From assembly GCA_003151665.1 (NCBI GenBank), contig PLYD01000105.1, forward strand, positions 1-6,207: a DNA stretch of 6,207 nucleotides, given 5' to 3'. The notes below the pieces were generated by a model. It made no database searches. It was not told the origin of the DNA and saw only the letters and a list, made by a program, of their open reading frames with translations. This stretch comes from Candidatus Dormiibacterota bacterium. Its GTDB lineage: Bacteria > Chloroflexota > Dormibacteria > Dormibacterales > Dormibacteraceae. Within the stretch, counting starts at the first letter, position 1. Each line of letters begins with the position of its first letter. A program made the translations under genes and the position numbers. Shown here one piece after another: positions 5,421 through 6,207 of this stretch.

Positions 5421-6207
5421 GTGCGATCCCCGCTCGGACTCAGGGCGCGCTCTTTGCAGCCGTCGGCGACCATCGCCGTGGACGCTCGCGCCAAGGCTCT
5501 GGTGGCCCAGGGCGTGGACATCGTCAACCTGACCGCGGGGGAACCGGATTTCGACACAATGCCGGCGGCCCGCGCCGGCGGCATCGCGGCAATCGAGCAG
5601 GGTTTCACCCGCTACACGCCGGTGCCCGGCATCGCAGAGCTTCGAGAGGCGATCGCCAAGAAGCTCAAAGACGATAACGGCCTCGAGTACAAGGCGGCCC
5701 AGGTCGTGGTCTCCAACGGGGCCAAGCAGTCGATCTACAACGCGCTGATGGTGCTGCTCGACCCGGGGGACGAGGTCGTGATTCCCACTCCAGCGTGGGT
5801 CAGCTACCCGGAGATGGTCAAGCTCGCAGGCGGCGTACCGGTGATGGTTGACACCCAGCCAAACCAGTACCGCCTCGACGCCAAAGCGCTGGCGGCCGCG
5901 ATCACGCCGCGCACCCGGGTGGTGATCATCAACAGTCCGCTCAATCCCATTGGCCGGGTGTTCGACGCCGAAGAGATGGCGGCGATCGCGCGCGCGCTTG
6001 GCGAAAGCAACGCCTATGCGATCTGCGACGAAGTCTATGAGCACCTGACCTTTGACGGGCGGCCGCATATTCCGCTGGCGACATTGCCGGACATGCGCGA
6101 GCGGGTGGTTCGGGTCGGTTCGGCCGGAAAAATATTCTCGCGCACTGGCTGGAAAGTCGGCTGGCTCACGGGCTCGCGCGAATTGATCTCGGTGATCGCC
6201 AAGGCGC
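5421..6207 (+). CDS. Fold-type I PLP-dependent aminotransferase, N-terminal part (3' end outside window)
   Basis: The open frame starts at GTG 5421, directly after the preceding TAG, and runs off the right edge with 262 complete codons; the family is usually about 390-400 residues. Visible features are LQPSATIAVDARAKAL (12-27), TAGEPDF (38-44), RYTPVPG (64-70) and SNGAKQS (98-104). These are followed by Trp126, Asn175 in NSPLNPIG, Asp203 and Tyr206 in CDEVYEHL, and the Schiff-base Lys237 in GSAGKIFSRTGWKVGW. This is a class I/II aminotransferase. The first about 180 residues resemble bacterial aspartate/prephenate aminotransferases, while residues about 200-250 resemble the kynurenine/glutamine-K or DapC-like group. 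It exchanges an amino group between an amino acid and a 2-oxoacid; the donor is unclear. Two motif positions usually occupied by Thr are Ile (NPIG, GKIF). There is no Shine-Dalgarno before the GTG, but the N-terminal length fits the family, supporting this start and coupled translation. Confidence 0.88.
   Translation, partial: MRSPLGLRARSLQPSATIAVDARAKALVAQGVDIVNLTAGEPDFDTMPAARAGGIAAIEQGFTRYTPVPGIAELREAIAKKLKDDNGLEYKAAQVVVSNGAKQSIYNALMVLLDPGDEVVIPTPAWVSYPEMVKLAGGVPVMVDTQPNQYRLDAKALAAAITPRTRVVIINSPLNPIGRVFDAEEMAAIARALGESNAYAICDEVYEHLTFDGRPHIPLATLPDMRERVVRVGSAGKIFSRTGWKVGWLTGSRELISVIAKA

Noticed and set aside
5247..6068. Long minus-strand open frame (273 codons) across the second SDR and the aminotransferase
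   Set aside because: It lies antisense to two genes with full family motifs; its translation is Arg/Asp/His-rich with no recognisable domain. It is typical of GC-rich antisense shadows.
1..6207. Mobile element, CRISPR array, tRNA, phage or defence genes
   Set aside because: No transposase, integrase, terminal inverted repeats, spaced direct repeats or tRNA-like fold was found; all coding regions are metabolic enzymes or transport.

Overview
This 6.2 kb window comes from a high-GC bacterial chromosome or contig. The third codon positions are GC-rich, two of the genes have only a GTG start available, genes are tightly packed, and long antisense shadow frames are common. No rRNA, tRNA, CRISPR array, insertion sequence or phage gene is visible. 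Taxonomy cannot be fixed from the sequence. The residues around the catalytic lysine of the last gene look most like proteobacterial (alphaproteobacterial) aminotransferases, but that is recollection of family members, not a search.

Layout. Bases 2-286 (+) hold the C-terminal end of a CitE/HpcH-type CoA-ester lyase. It overlaps by 8 bases with a complete HpaI-type class II aldolase (279-1067, +). A SnoaL-like (NTF2-fold) protein is encoded convergently (1039-1584, -), and its 3' end overlaps the aldolase 3' end by 29 bases. A 127-base divergent spacer (1585-1711) carries a near-consensus sigma-70-type promoter (TTGACA, 16 bases, TATACT) reading rightward. A small perfect palindrome overlaps its -35 box. 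From there a compact rightward gene set runs to the window edge: an APC-superfamily amino acid/amine permease (1712-3199), an isochorismatase-like cysteine hydrolase (3202-3882), two different short-chain dehydrogenases (3890-4639 and 4644-5420), and a fold-type I PLP aminotransferase (5421 to beyond 6207). Gaps inside this set are 0 to 7 bases, so a single transcript with translational coupling is likely.

How the genes may work together (inference). The set reads like a catabolic cluster for a nitrogen-containing small molecule. The permease would import it, the cysteine hydrolase would cleave an amide or ureido C-N bond, the aminotransferase would remove or exchange an amino group, the two dehydrogenases would interconvert alcohol and carbonyl groups, and the two retro-aldol/Claisen-type lyases would cleave the carbon skeleton. 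No single gene reveals the substrate, and I do not recognise a named pathway. I see no evidence for a defence system or mobile element. The most unusual points are the stop/start junction of the second dehydrogenase and the aminotransferase (same frame, zero spacing), the mixed family signature of the aminotransferase, and non-canonical residues in several otherwise conserved active-site motifs.
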